This document shows, piece by piece, positions 45,001-53,197 of a stretch of DNA of 64,000 nt. Under the pieces are notes generated by a model. It was not told the origin of the DNA, did not search any database, and saw nothing but the letters and a program-made list of their open reading frames with translations. The stretch spans positions 372,001 through 436,000 of the forward strand of contig CAVWJW010000004.1 in the NCBI GenBank assembly GCA_963755335.1. Direction: 5' to 3'. This DNA comes from UBA10649 sp963755335. GTDB taxonomy: Bacteria; Actinomycetota; Actinomycetes; S36-B12. The position numbers and the translations under genes are program-made. Position 1 is the first letter of the stretch; each line of letters starts with the position of its first letter.

Positions 45001-45211
45001 GCCACGAGTCTTCCTGGCCGGGAACCTTGGCGACGAGCGAGGTGCGCTCGTCGATGCCGGCGGCGTCGACCGCGTAGTGACCCTGCTCGTCGGTGGTCAC
45101 CTCGGAGACCAGCACCGGATCGCCGCCGAACACCTCGCGATAGAGCTGGAACGTCAGCCCTGATGCTGCCAGCCCGTTGGCCAGCCGGACCTGTCCATTG
45201 ACTTCCGGCAT
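39060..45211 (-). CDS. TcA-type toxin, N-terminal half: VRP1 and neuraminidase-like domains (one frame break)
   Basis: About 2050 aa from ATG 45211, with one base apparently missing near 44615-44630 (GIVDLSG joins RRETSAALRAFEDFATN). The extreme N-terminus is a beta-sandwich domain (VRLANGLAASGLTFQLY). The VRP1/SpvA block follows: VETLFGSMDYCECDHCRSVL and GPAAYLVDLLKFLDP near residue 550, and LPFDLWHETTRAYAERL near 690. The neuraminidase-like domain starts near 1470 (VWEANRKIFLFPENWLEPEF). It is followed by receptor-binding-like beta domains and FFFADTRRTFFVEPT near the end. No signal peptide. This is the helical shell and receptor-binding part of a TcA. Splitting TcA into two genes is known from tcaA/tcaB; no TcB or TcC (Rhs) gene is in this window. 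Confidence 0.88.
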
Positions 45212-45397
45212 GGGTCCTGTCCCGTTCGAAGGAAGGGCGAGTCCGCCGAAAAGTATCCAAATCGGAACTTTGCGTCAATGACGCGTATGTCCCCCATTTC
45301 GACCTCGGCCGATCTGCCTTGGGGGTCTGTTCGGCGTGGTCGCGCGGTGCAGTTGCCGAGGGATCGCTTGTCCGGGGTGCGACGTATCGTTGGTAGT

Positions 45398-45477
45398 GAT
45401 CAGGAGTCCTGGCGATAAGCCCTCCGGCTTGCCAGGCGCCAACCGCGCACCGCGCACGGTGGCCCCGGAGGAAGATC
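45398..45477 (+). ncRNA. SAM-I/IV-class riboswitch
   Basis: The RNA has a short closing stem GATC/GATC (45398-45401 with 45474-45477) and a strong P2 with CCTGGC (45408-45413) pairing GCCAGG (45431-45436). P2 is capped by AAGCC/GGCTT. A third stem area follows, with CGCCAACC and CGGTGGCCCCGG, which match the SAM-core phrases seen as CGGCAACC and GGTGCCCCGG in M. tuberculosis-type SAM-IV elements. A C-rich hairpin (CCCCTCGAAACGGGG) comes between it and the gene at 45516. The layout is closest to actinobacterial SAM-IV or SAM-I/IV variants. It would turn expression of the following genes down when S-adenosylmethionine is abundant. Confidence 0.78.
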
Positions 45478-45515
45478 CGCCCCTCGAAACGGGGGGAAGA
45501 GCGTAAGGAATCCTC

Positions 45516-46140
45516 ATGCGATCGTTCAAGAACGTCACTCCTGCTGAGATCGAGGCCGCCTTTCAGGAGCAGAAGGAGCGGCTCCCTATCTACTCCGAGA
45601 CAGCCGCCTTGGCAGCAGCCGTCGTGGTGCGCCCCGACCTGGCTCATTCGGCGCTGGTCGGGATGGCTGTGCAAGGTCTGCCGGCGCGTGCCGTTGCCGA
45701 GCGCCAGCCATGGTCGTGGCTCGGCTGCGAGACCTGTCGCGTCGTGGATGCGCGCGCGGCGTCACTGTTCGGCGGCAGACGGATCCTTCCGCTGGGCCAG
45801 CACTCGATCATGAACGGCGTCAGGCATCCGGCTGTCGACGCCTGATGGACCTGGGCTGGACGCCAAGTTCGAGCAGTTCGTCGCGCTCGGGCATGGCTGG
45901 AAGGACCTGTCACGGTGGGCCGCCGTCGAAGGAGATCGCCTCGCCGCGACGGTGCCTGTTGAGGACTGGGGGCCATCCGAGTCAGTTCCCCTTGCCACTT
46001 GGCGAGAGTGGTTCCCATCCGGTCGCGCCGCGTCGGCGTGCGCGTTCACCCGGCTGATCGCCGAGCAGCAGCCGTGGCTGGTGGAGATCGATCCGCGCGT
46101 CGGCGACGTGGACTGGCTGACGGTGGGTCGGTGTTCATGA
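45516..46140 (+). CDS. Hypothetical protein behind SAM riboswitch (probable frame break)
   Basis: ATG 45516 has AAGGAA nine bases upstream. As given it stops at 45845 after 109 codons. One extra base near 45820 explains a better continuation, SIMNGVRIRLSTPDGP, then LDAKFEQFVALGHGWKDLS, to a stop at 46138-46140, giving about 208 aa. It contains the pair CETCRV and helical, tryptophan-rich segments (WSWLG, WGPSESVPLATWREW). No signal peptide or membrane helix. I do not recognise the family. Position directly behind a SAM-sensing leader suggests a role in methionine or SAM metabolism, or regulation by it, but that is inference. Confidence 0.55.
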
Positions 46141-46313
46141 GTGGGGAACCGATCTGGTTGGACTGGGTGGAGTCCGAGGTGACGGACCTGACGGGCGAGC
46201 AACTGCGGGCCTTCGTCGACGAATGGCACGGCAAGGCGGAGCGGTATCTTCGCGAGCAGCAGCGTGGGCAGCTCGCACGCGGGAGCGAAGACCCGGCGCG
46301 TCGAGGGAAATGA
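46137..46313 (+). CDS. Small hypothetical protein (58 aa), same operon
   Basis: ATG 46137 overlaps the previous stop (ATGA), a classic coupled start. The product is a short acidic-to-basic helical protein (LDWVESEVTDLTGEQLRAF, HGKAERYLREQQRGQL). No family recognised. It is likely made with the preceding gene under the riboswitch. Confidence 0.55.
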   Translation: MSGEPIWLDWVESEVTDLTGEQLRAFVDEWHGKAERYLREQQRGQLARGSEDPARRGK

Positions 46314-46846
46314 CGCCGTCGGACCGAAGCTGCTACCGCGGCCCCATCGGCTCGTGCGGCCAACCGGTTGGCGGCATCAACCGTCACCAGTACGACCGGT
46401 CGGATCCCTACCTTTGGTTTGACGAGGCCATCCGTAGGGCGGCGGAGCACCTGGTCTCAGGACTTCATAGGACCCATCCCCGCGACCCGGGCTTGGGGGC
46501 ATTTCGCCCTGGCGCACACGTGTGATAGGAAAGACGAAGTCGGAAATGCATTGCGCTGCAGGCTCTTCAGAGATGAGGGGCTGGTCGGCTGTGAAACGCC
46601 CTCATCTAAAGGGGCCAATGACACTCCCCGAGCAGTGATGGCGTTGCTGACAAGACTGACGCCATTCTGGCAGTCGAACGGCGTCACCAGGATCCGCGAT
46701 TCCACGAGGCCTCTCCCCGCGTCCTTGGGTCCTATGGCGCTTATAGACCGCAAGGAGACGAATGACAACTCTTGTCCTTGTTTCCTCCCATTCATACCGT
46801 TGCGGCACGGGGCTCCGCGGGGAGCGCTCAGGAAACGGGAGGCTCA
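46314..46846. other. Intergenic region, no clear gene
   Basis: No frame on either strand has convincing coding character. A possible hairpin (ATGGCGT about 46638-46644 with ACGCCAT about 46659-46665) lies in the middle. GC content is lower than in neighbouring genes, in keeping with a regulatory region or degraded DNA. Confidence 0.35.
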
Positions 46847-47566
46847 ATGTCCATGTCATCGCCGGGGCCGACTCAAGGCTCATGGACCTTCATCAACAAC
46901 ACCGGTGTGGACATCAACATCGGCCTGTTCTGGGACGGGTTTCTCACTGAGGGCTATCGAAACAGCATCCCTACGTACTCCCAGGACTCCTGCGGGGCAC
47001 TTCCGACGGCAAGTCAGATGTTCGGCAGCGCACAGATCGCCAAGATGGTCAGGGACAACTGGATCACGATTCAGTCGACCATGAAGCTCCCGGTGTACAA
47101 GGCCAAGGATGGCTCGGTGCTCGGCCCGGGCAAGAGTCAGTGGGTTGTCTATCCCATGGCCGTCGCCTACGACGTCGTGGCCACCTACTCGACCCCCGAG
47201 TCGATGCTCAACCCGGACGACAACTGGAGCCGTTGGTCGAATATCGGCTTGACTGTGGCTGGCATCGCCGAGATGGCTATCGGGGCCGTGCTCGAGCCAG
47301 TAACTGGTGGGGCGAGCACTGCGCTGCTGGTGACGGGCGTCATCACGACGGTGGCGTCGGTGGGCCTCGATGTCGCTTCGTCCGTCGTCCCATGCACGTT
47401 CAAGGGCTGGTACGGCGCCAACCACTACCTGTGCGTCGTCAATGGTGGCATCCACGGCCGGGCCACCGGCAAGGGTGATGGAGTCGAAATCACGTCGATA
47501 GATCCACTCACGGTGAATTGGATGAACACGACCACTGGACAGCATGGCGTGGTGACCGCCACCTAG
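46847..47566 (+). CDS. Hypothetical protein with hydrophobic hairpin; possible pore-forming type
   Basis: A 239-aa protein. ATG 46847 is chosen because GGGAGG stands a few bases before it; the frame can be opened earlier at 46772, without such a site. The first half is beta-rich (SWTFINNTGVDINIGLFWDG), as in secreted defence or aegerolysin/thaumatin-like beta proteins. Residues about 130-185 hold two hydrophobic glycine/alanine-rich segments (VAGIAEMAIGAVLEPVTGG, STALLVTGVITTVASVGLDV) that could insert into a membrane. The C-terminal part returns to beta strands. It has no signal peptide. The pattern recalls pore-forming toxins, but no family is identified. Confidence 0.6.
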   Translation: MSMSSPGPTQGSWTFINNTGVDINIGLFWDGFLTEGYRNSIPTYSQDSCGALPTASQMFGSAQIAKMVRDNWITIQSTMKLPVYKAKDGSVLGPGKSQWVVYPMAVAYDVVATYSTPESMLNPDDNWSRWSNIGLTVAGIAEMAIGAVLEPVTGGASTALLVTGVITTVASVGLDVASSVVPCTFKGWYGANHYLCVVNGGIHGRATGKGDGVEITSIDPLTVNWMNTTTGQHGVVTAT

Positions 47567-48049
47567 TGGATGCCCGCCCCCGTCGCCGCGCATCGCCTTG
47601 CGCCGTGACGACATGGAGGTCGATGCGCGCTCGCGGGTCCGCGTTGACGCCTAGTGCCCTGTCGTTAGTGCCCACGTGAAGTACCGGTCGGGGTAGTGGG
47701 CCATAAGAACGAACGGGATGGGCGAGCTCCTGTTCCCATGCCGTGTCGTGCTTGACCTTCGGATGTTTGCGTGGCCGATTCTCGCCTCTCACAGCGTCGT
47801 CGGTAGTAGACAACTATTGGTCTGCCGTCGCCTCACGGGAGCCAGCACGAACGGGCAAGTAGGGCAGAACTCAGGGCAGGTTGGTCGACGGCAAATTTGC
47901 GGGGAAGGGCTCGGGGGACCCCGCTGTCCGGTCCTGCACCAGCGACGTCCAAGCCCCTCGCTGCTAGTCGAGCCAGCGCCAGTTCCGCCGCATGAGGATG
48001 CCCCGACTTCTCGTGACCTTCTCATTGACATAAGTGTGATGCTTGATGG
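47567..48049. other. Intergenic region with copy A of a degenerate repeat
   Basis: No convincing gene. The stretch at 47786-47841 resembles 53482-53537 and, more distantly, 58258-58290 (see the repeat entries). It is also the upstream region of the HD-GYP gene. Confidence 0.4.
47786..47841 (+). repeat. Degenerate direct repeat, copy A
   Basis: About 52-56 bases with about 70 percent identity to copy B at 53482. The best-kept core is CAACTATTGG at 47811-47820 followed by CTGCCGTCG. The core is preceded by GTCG and a GGTA box. Confidence 0.45.
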
Positions 48050-49570
48050 GTGGCCACCTTTGAACTCACGGACGTCGCAGGGGTGTGGGGGACGGGGACC
48101 CTCGAGCGTCCGCGGGGCCTGCTCGACGCCATTCCACTGGGGCTGCTTCTGTGCGACACGGCATTGGCGGTCGTCGACGTGAATGACAAGGCCTTGGATC
48201 TGCTCGGCGTCACGCGTGAGCAGGTGTTGGGTCGGGCACTGACGATGGAGCCGTGGGATGCGGTGCGGGAGGACGGTTCGCCGCTTCCTCTGGAGGAGCA
48301 GGCCGCCGCGATCGCACTGGCCACAGGACAGGACTGCGCAAACGTCGTCATGGGCCTTCGCACCCCGGACAGGGGCTGGCGATGGCTGTCCGGCGACGCC
48401 CGCCTCCTTGTCGACGACGGCCACGTTGACGGCGTGGCGCTCTCGTTCACCGACATCACGACCCAGCGTGCCGAGCACCGGGCGCTGTTATGCCTGGGCC
48501 AGGCCAACAAGGTCCTGGTGACCGCGACCAGCGAGGCCGAACTCATCGACGGCGCGTGCGACACCATCGTGCAGGCCGGCCGCTATGCGCTGGCCTGGCT
48601 CGGGTTCGGAAACGATGACGAACGTCGCAGTATCTCGATTGCAGGCTACGCGGGGTATACGGAGAACCTCATCGAAGAGGACCTGACCTGGTCCGAGGAC
48701 GACAGCACGGGTCGAGGTCCGATTGGCGTGGCCATGCGCACGGGCATCGTTCAAGTCGACAACGACTTGGAGTTCAGGGCCAGCCACAGTGCTGAGCCCC
48801 AACCCGCATTGCGGTCCACGTTCGCGTCGATGATTTCCATCCCTTTGACCGACCACGTGCGGCCGCGGGCCGTGCTGACGATCCACAGCTGGGACCCTCT
48901 AGCCTTCGACGGTCCGGCGGTCTCCCTGTTGACTGAGATGGCCGGTGACCTCGGTTACGGCATCGCCAAGCACCGAGATGCGGTGCGCCTCGAGGAAGCA
49001 CTGAACGGCACGCTCGCGGTAATCGCCCGCATGACTGAGACGCGCGACCCCTACACGGCTGGCCATCAGAAGCGGGTGGGTGACCTCAGTGCGGCCATTG
49101 CCGAACGGCTCGGCCTAACGCCCGCGGAGGTCGAGGGGATACGGCGAGGCGCTGAGGTGCACGACGTGGGCAAGATAGGGGTCGCTGCCGAGATCCTGTC
49201 GCGCCCGGGCAGGCTTGACGACCTTGAGTTCGCTCTGGTCAAGCGTCACTGCGACCTGGGGGCGGACATCCTGCGACACGCTGACCTTCCTTGGCCTATC
49301 TCAGGCATCGCCAAACAGCACCACGAGCGACTCGATGGCTCTGGCTACCCAGCCGGCTTGATGGGCACGGACATCATCCTGCCGGCGCGCATCGTAGCCG
49401 TAGCCGACGTCGTCGAGGCGATGGCACACCATCGGCCCTACCGCCCCGCCCTGGGGATTGAGGCGGCCCTATCGGAGGTCAAGGAGAACGCGGGGATTCA
49501 GTTCGACGCGGACGTCGTTGGCGCCTGCCTTGCAGAGTTCGAAGCAGGGTTCACATTCGACGACGACTGA
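48050..49570 (+). CDS. PAS-GAF-HD-GYP c-di-GMP phosphodiesterase
   Basis: A 506-aa protein from a GTG at 48050. Residues about 22-138 are a PAS domain (LGLLLCDTALAVVDVNDKAL), 145-310 a GAF domain and 325-500 an HD-GYP domain. The HD motif is HDVGKIGV and the second signature is HHERLDGSGYPAGL, with the GYP residues intact, so hydrolysis of c-di-GMP is expected. No membrane helix is present. Substrates or signals for the sensor domains are unknown. A diguanylate cyclase at 28760-30802 in the same window makes the opposite activity. The GTG has only a weak ribosome site (GATGGG), so the start could be slightly off. Confidence 0.9.
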   Translation: MATFELTDVAGVWGTGTLERPRGLLDAIPLGLLLCDTALAVVDVNDKALDLLGVTREQVLGRALTMEPWDAVREDGSPLPLEEQAAAIALATGQDCANVVMGLRTPDRGWRWLSGDARLLVDDGHVDGVALSFTDITTQRAEHRALLCLGQANKVLVTATSEAELIDGACDTIVQAGRYALAWLGFGNDDERRSISIAGYAGYTENLIEEDLTWSEDDSTGRGPIGVAMRTGIVQVDNDLEFRASHSAEPQPALRSTFASMISIPLTDHVRPRAVLTIHSWDPLAFDGPAVSLLTEMAGDLGYGIAKHRDAVRLEEALNGTLAVIARMTETRDPYTAGHQKRVGDLSAAIAERLGLTPAEVEGIRRGAEVHDVGKIGVAAEILSRPGRLDDLEFALVKRHCDLGADILRHADLPWPISGIAKQHHERLDGSGYPAGLMGTDIILPARIVAVADVVEAMAHHRPYRPALGIEAALSEVKENAGIQFDADVVGACLAEFEAGFTFDDD

Positions 49571-49848
49571 CGAGTAACCACGGGAGCACGGCCACGCAGG
49601 ACACACGGATGGCAACGAGGGTTTCGGTGCCACCGGGGTTGCTTGACTGTGACCGGGGGGTTGAGAAGCTGCGCGCCACATCGTCGGCATCGAGAGCGAT
49701 GCGGACCAATCCGTCCGTATGTCTGCTCCGAACACCCATTGATCGCTCGATCACCAACGTGCCCATGGATCGCCTCGCAGCGGTAGTAGCCAAGGAGAAC
49801 CCATGATCACGTGCCGCTCCCACAATCTCGCGAACGCGTGAAAGACTC

Positions 49849-50451
49849 ATGACGATGGATCCCTCGGTTGTACCTCCGGTCGGCCTTGCGCCGGTCGCAA
49901 CGGCACCCGATGACCTAGCGGCGCTGCTCTCCCGTGCAAGCCGGGGGGACGAGCAGGCGTTCGCTGAGCTTTACGACGGCACCTGCTCGCGCATCTTTGG
50001 CCTCGTCCGGCGGGTAGTCCGAGATCCGGCACAGGCCGAGGAGGTCACACAGGAGGTCTACCTGACGGTGTGGCGCGAGAGTGCACGCTATGACCCCACA
50101 CGTGGCTCGGCTCTGGCCTGGATCCTCACCATTGCTCATCGCCGCGCGGTGGACCGAGTTCGTGCGTCGGAGAGCGCCCGCGAGCGAGACAACCGCTTCG
50201 CGACCCTGGATGACGGTCCCGCCTTCGACGTCGTCGAGGAAGCCGTCACCGCATCCCTGGACTCTGCTCGCGTTCGTCACGCCTTGTCCACGCTGACAGA
50301 TGTCCAGCGCGAAGCCATCACCCTGGCCTACTACGGCGGCTATACCTACAAGGAAGTCTCCGAACTGCTCGATGTGCCGCTGGGCACAATCAAGACCCGT
50401 ATGCGCGACGGACTGATCCGGTTGCGCGACACCCTGGGGGTAGACCGATGA
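49849..50451 (+). CDS. sigK: ECF RNA polymerase sigma factor SigK
   Basis: A 200-aa ECF sigma factor. Region 2 is at residues about 30-95 (RIFGLVRRVVRDPAQAEEVT, EVYLTVWRESARYDPTRGSA) and region 4 about 140-195 (LTDVQREAITLAYYGGYTYK, EVSELLDVPLGTIKTRMRDG). The latter contains the helix-turn-helix for the -35 element. It overlaps the start of the following anti-sigma gene by four bases, the normal sigK-rskA arrangement of actinobacteria. SigK is held inactive by RskA at the membrane until released by proteolysis in response to redox or other cues. ATG 49849 is used; ATG 49855 (second M) is equally possible. Confidence 0.92.
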   Translation: MTMDPSVVPPVGLAPVATAPDDLAALLSRASRGDEQAFAELYDGTCSRIFGLVRRVVRDPAQAEEVTQEVYLTVWRESARYDPTRGSALAWILTIAHRRAVDRVRASESARERDNRFATLDDGPAFDVVEEAVTASLDSARVRHALSTLTDVQREAITLAYYGGYTYKEVSELLDVPLGTIKTRMRDGLIRLRDTLGVDR

Positions 50452-51197
50452 CCGACGACGCTCCGGACATCCACGCCCTGTCCGGCGCATATGCGCTGAA
50501 TGCGCTCGAGCCACAGGACAAGGCCGACTTCGAGAGGCACCTTCAGTCCTGCACTGCCTGCGAGGAGGAGGTCTTGTCGCTCCGAGAGGCGGTCGCCGCC
50601 CTGGCGGACGGGGCATCCGAGGCGCCCCCGGAACGCCTGCGGTCCTCAGTCCTCGCCGGGATCTCCGAGGTGCGCCCGTTGCCCCCCATCGTGCGAGGCG
50701 AGCCAGTCGATGACCAGTCGGCCCGGCGGCGCAAAGGGCCGTCGGCGTGGCTGTTGCTGGCGGCGGCCGTTCTTGGCGTCATCGCGCTGGGAGCCGGGTG
50801 GCGAGCCATCTCCCTTCAGCAGCAGGTGACGCAGCTGACGGCCGCCGCCTCGGATCTGAACAGCTTGCTCACGGCGCCGGATGCCACCACTGTCACCGGA
50901 CCGGTCGCGTCGGGAGGACAGGCCACCGTGGTGATCTCACGCGAGCGAGGGATGGCCGCACTGGCGACCGCAGGTCTTGACCCAGCACCCGCTGGGCACG
51001 TCTATCAGGCGTGGTTCATCCCCAGCAGCGGCTCACCCGTGTCCGCTGGGTTCGTCAGCGAACGCGCCGCCTTGGCGTTGCTGACGGGGAGCCCGGCGAA
51101 TGCCGCGGCTGTGGGCGTCACGGTTGAGCCCGAGGGAGGATCTGCAGCGCCGACCACGACGCCCTTGATCGCCATCCCTCTGCCGGCCAATGCCTAG
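50448..51197 (+). CDS. rskA: Anti-sigma-K factor RskA
   Basis: A 249-aa single-pass membrane protein. The cytoplasmic N-terminal part has a zinc-associated anti-sigma motif (RHLQSCTACEEEV, HxxxCxxC) that binds the sigma factor. One transmembrane helix follows near residues 98-117 (AWLLLAAAVLGVIALGAGW), then an extracytoplasmic RskA domain (GHVYQAWFIPSSGSPVSAGF). Length and domain order are normal. The ATG overlaps the sigK stop, so both are co-translated. Site-1 and site-2 proteases would be expected to cut it and free SigK. Confidence 0.92.
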   Translation: MTDDAPDIHALSGAYALNALEPQDKADFERHLQSCTACEEEVLSLREAVAALADGASEAPPERLRSSVLAGISEVRPLPPIVRGEPVDDQSARRRKGPSAWLLLAAAVLGVIALGAGWRAISLQQQVTQLTAAASDLNSLLTAPDATTVTGPVASGGQATVVISRERGMAALATAGLDPAPAGHVYQAWFIPSSGSPVSAGFVSERAALALLTGSPANAAAVGVTVEPEGGSAAPTTTPLIAIPLPANA

Positions 51198-51257
51198 AGA
51201 ACCCGCCTAAGGAGTAGTGCGGGACAGAATTCGCCCCGGCATTCCAATCCGCAGTGG

Positions 51258-51719
51258 GTGCGGCTCCGAACAAGGTATGTGACCGCAAACCTGACTCGAT
51301 TCCCGGCAAGCGCAATGGCTTGTGCAAGCGCCATAGTCCTCGCATCCACTCTTGCCGCGTGCACCACGCAAACAACCGCTGGAAGCTCGACAGCGGCCAC
51401 CTCAACCATGAGCGCCGAGGCCACCCAGGTCAGCATCAGTTCGCTGATGTTCATGCCTTCCTCGGTCAGCATCAAGGCAGGCTCGAGTGTCACCTGGCGC
51501 AACGACGAGCCGATCACCCACACGGTGACTTCGGGGACGTTCACCGGCGTGGATCCGACTTCGGGCTTACGTAGCGGACAACGACCCGACGGGCTCTTCA
51601 ACTTCCGGCTCGAAGGCGAAGGCGACTCCTTCACGTACACGTTCACTAAGCCGGGCACGTACAGCTACTACTGCGACATCCATTACGGGATGAACGCCCA
51701 CGTCGTAGTCACGCCCTGA
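51258..51719 (+). CDS. Cupredoxin (plastocyanin-like) lipoprotein
   Basis: A 153-aa secreted copper protein. A lipobox LASTLAAC near residues 27-34 makes it a lipoprotein. The plastocyanin/azurin-like domain follows, with type-1 copper ligands His in ITHTVTSG, Cys and His in YYCDIHYGM, and Met in GMNAH. Start is given as GTG 51258 (no clear ribosome site); ATG 51312 would shorten the N-region and is also possible. It may carry electrons or bind copper at the cell surface. Its place behind sigK-rskA suggests control by SigK. Confidence 0.85.
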   Translation: MRLRTRYVTANLTRFPASAMACASAIVLASTLAACTTQTTAGSSTAATSTMSAEATQVSISSLMFMPSSVSIKAGSSVTWRNDEPITHTVTSGTFTGVDPTSGLRSGQRPDGLFNFRLEGEGDSFTYTFTKPGTYSYYCDIHYGMNAHVVVTP

Positions 51720-51766
51720 ACCGCAGGACCGCCACACCCACCACAACCCAACTGAAGGGCACTTCC

Positions 51767-52474
51767 ATGCAACGTGGACGAAGCAAGATCACAATCACCG
51801 TCGTCGCAGCGACCGCGGCCGTTGGCCTATTCGTAGGCACCACCGTCACCAATGCGGCCACAGGCGCTCGACATTCGTCCGTGCCAATGTCGCACTCGAC
51901 TCACATGGTCGCCGCCGTGACGCCTGGCGCCTCCACCGCGGCGACGGTGCGGGCGGTGTTGACGGCGCAGCTGGTGGACCACGTGTGGCTGGCGGGTAAC
52001 GCGCTGGACACGGCGGTGCTCAAGGGCGGCAACCTGAAGGATCCGGCCGTCAAGGGAGCCGTCGCGGCACTGGATGCCAACAGCGTGGCCCTGGCCAAGA
52101 CGGTGGGGTCGGTCTACCCGAAGGCGCAGGCGCCGTTCCTGGCCTCGTGGCGTCAGCACATCGGGTTCTTCGTCAACTACACCCTGGGCAAGGCCACCAA
52201 GAACGCGGCGATGGTCGCGAAGGCCAAGTCTGACCTGGACAGCTACCGCACCAGCTTCGGCCAGTTGATTCACTCCGTCATCCCCGAGCTGCCCGCGGAC
52301 GCCGTGGCCAAGGAACTCATCCCCCACGTGCAGACGCTGACCGCGGCCATCGACGCAGCAGTCGCCGGCAGCCCCAGCTACCAGGCCAAGCTCGCGGCAG
52401 CGGCAGCACACATGCCGATGACCGCACAGATCCTCACCAACGGCATCGTCACCAACAAGCACATCACCAGCTAG
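51767..52474 (+). CDS. Secreted hypothetical protein, histidine-rich N-terminus
   Basis: A 235-aa protein. A signal peptide (KITITVVAATAAVGLFVGTT) precedes a short histidine/methionine-rich stretch (HSSVPMSHSTHMV) and a helical domain of alternating alanine/leucine helices (VRAVLTAQLVDHVWLAGNAL). His/Met-rich sequences in such a position can bind copper, and it sits next to a cupredoxin gene. A strong terminator follows. No named family is recognised with certainty. Confidence 0.75.
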   Translation: MQRGRSKITITVVAATAAVGLFVGTTVTNAATGARHSSVPMSHSTHMVAAVTPGASTAATVRAVLTAQLVDHVWLAGNALDTAVLKGGNLKDPAVKGAVAALDANSVALAKTVGSVYPKAQAPFLASWRQHIGFFVNYTLGKATKNAAMVAKAKSDLDSYRTSFGQLIHSVIPELPADAVAKELIPHVQTLTAAIDAAVAGSPSYQAKLAAAAAHMPMTAQILTNGIVTNKHITS

Positions 52475-52481
52475 CCCCGGC

Positions 52482-52517
52482 GGGGCTGGGCCATGCCACG
52501 TGCATCGGCCCAGCCCC
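52482..52517 (+). terminator. Strong terminator hairpin
   Basis: Perfect 11-base arms GGGGCTGGGCC (52482-52492) and GGCCCAGCCCC (52507-52517) with a 14-base loop, eight bases beyond the secreted-protein stop. The loop contains the palindrome CACGTG. The U-tract is absent, as often in actinobacteria. It separates the secreted-protein gene from the next one. Confidence 0.8.
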
Positions 52518-52539
52518 AACGACCCCTTGGAGGCAGACG

Positions 52540-52986
52540 ATGATCTCGGCACAGTTCCTTCGCCGCTTGGCTTCACCGCAGCGTCACGTCGTTGCCGCCG
52601 CAGCGGGTCTTGCGGCCGTGGCCCACATCCCGGTCATCGGACCGCACCTGCAGGAGGCTCCCTACATGGGCGTCCTCTTCGTCATCTTCACCATTTCGTG
52701 CCTCGCCCTGGGCAGCGCCGCACTGGTGTGGGACGCCCCGGTGGTCTACCTGGCAGCTGCAGCCACATGCGGCCTGGCCATCCTCGGATACAGCGCAACC
52801 AGGCTCATTGCGTTTCCACTGCTGAGCGACGATGTCGGCAACTGGCTCGAACCACTAGGTGTGGTATCCGTCGTCACCGAGGCCGTGGTCGTAGCCGCGT
52901 GCACGAGTGCGCTGTTCGACAGCGTGAACCAGGTCCGTCGCGGTCGACCCTCGCTAGTTTCAAGCCTGGAACCAGACGGGAGATGA
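52540..52986 (+). CDS. Four-pass membrane protein
   Basis: A 148-aa protein from ATG 52540 with GGAGG seven bases upstream (TTGGAGGCAGACG). Helices are near residues 18-35, 43-65, 68-90 and 105-125 (for example VVYLAAAATCGLAILGYSAT and GVVSVVTEAVVVAACTSALF). The tail is basic. It may be expressed by read-through past the terminator or from its own promoter. No family recognised; its position suggests a link to the SigK/cupredoxin group. Confidence 0.72.
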   Translation: MISAQFLRRLASPQRHVVAAAAGLAAVAHIPVIGPHLQEAPYMGVLFVIFTISCLALGSAALVWDAPVVYLAAAATCGLAILGYSATRLIAFPLLSDDVGNWLEPLGVVSVVTEAVVVAACTSALFDSVNQVRRGRPSLVSSLEPDGR

Positions 52987-53197
52987 CAGGAATCCCTGAG
53001 ATCGCTCCCCTTGACTGGCGGGCCTGTGAGGTGCGCATCCACGTAGGTGAACTCCGACCGGCGAGGCACCTCATCCAGCGCGCAGGTATCAACCAGCTCA
53101 GGATGGCGACGGAAGGCAGCACCGGCCGGCGAGACCTGCTCGATGTAGATCCGTCAGAACCGTGACGGAGGCGGGGAGGTCTGGCACATTCGCTTCC

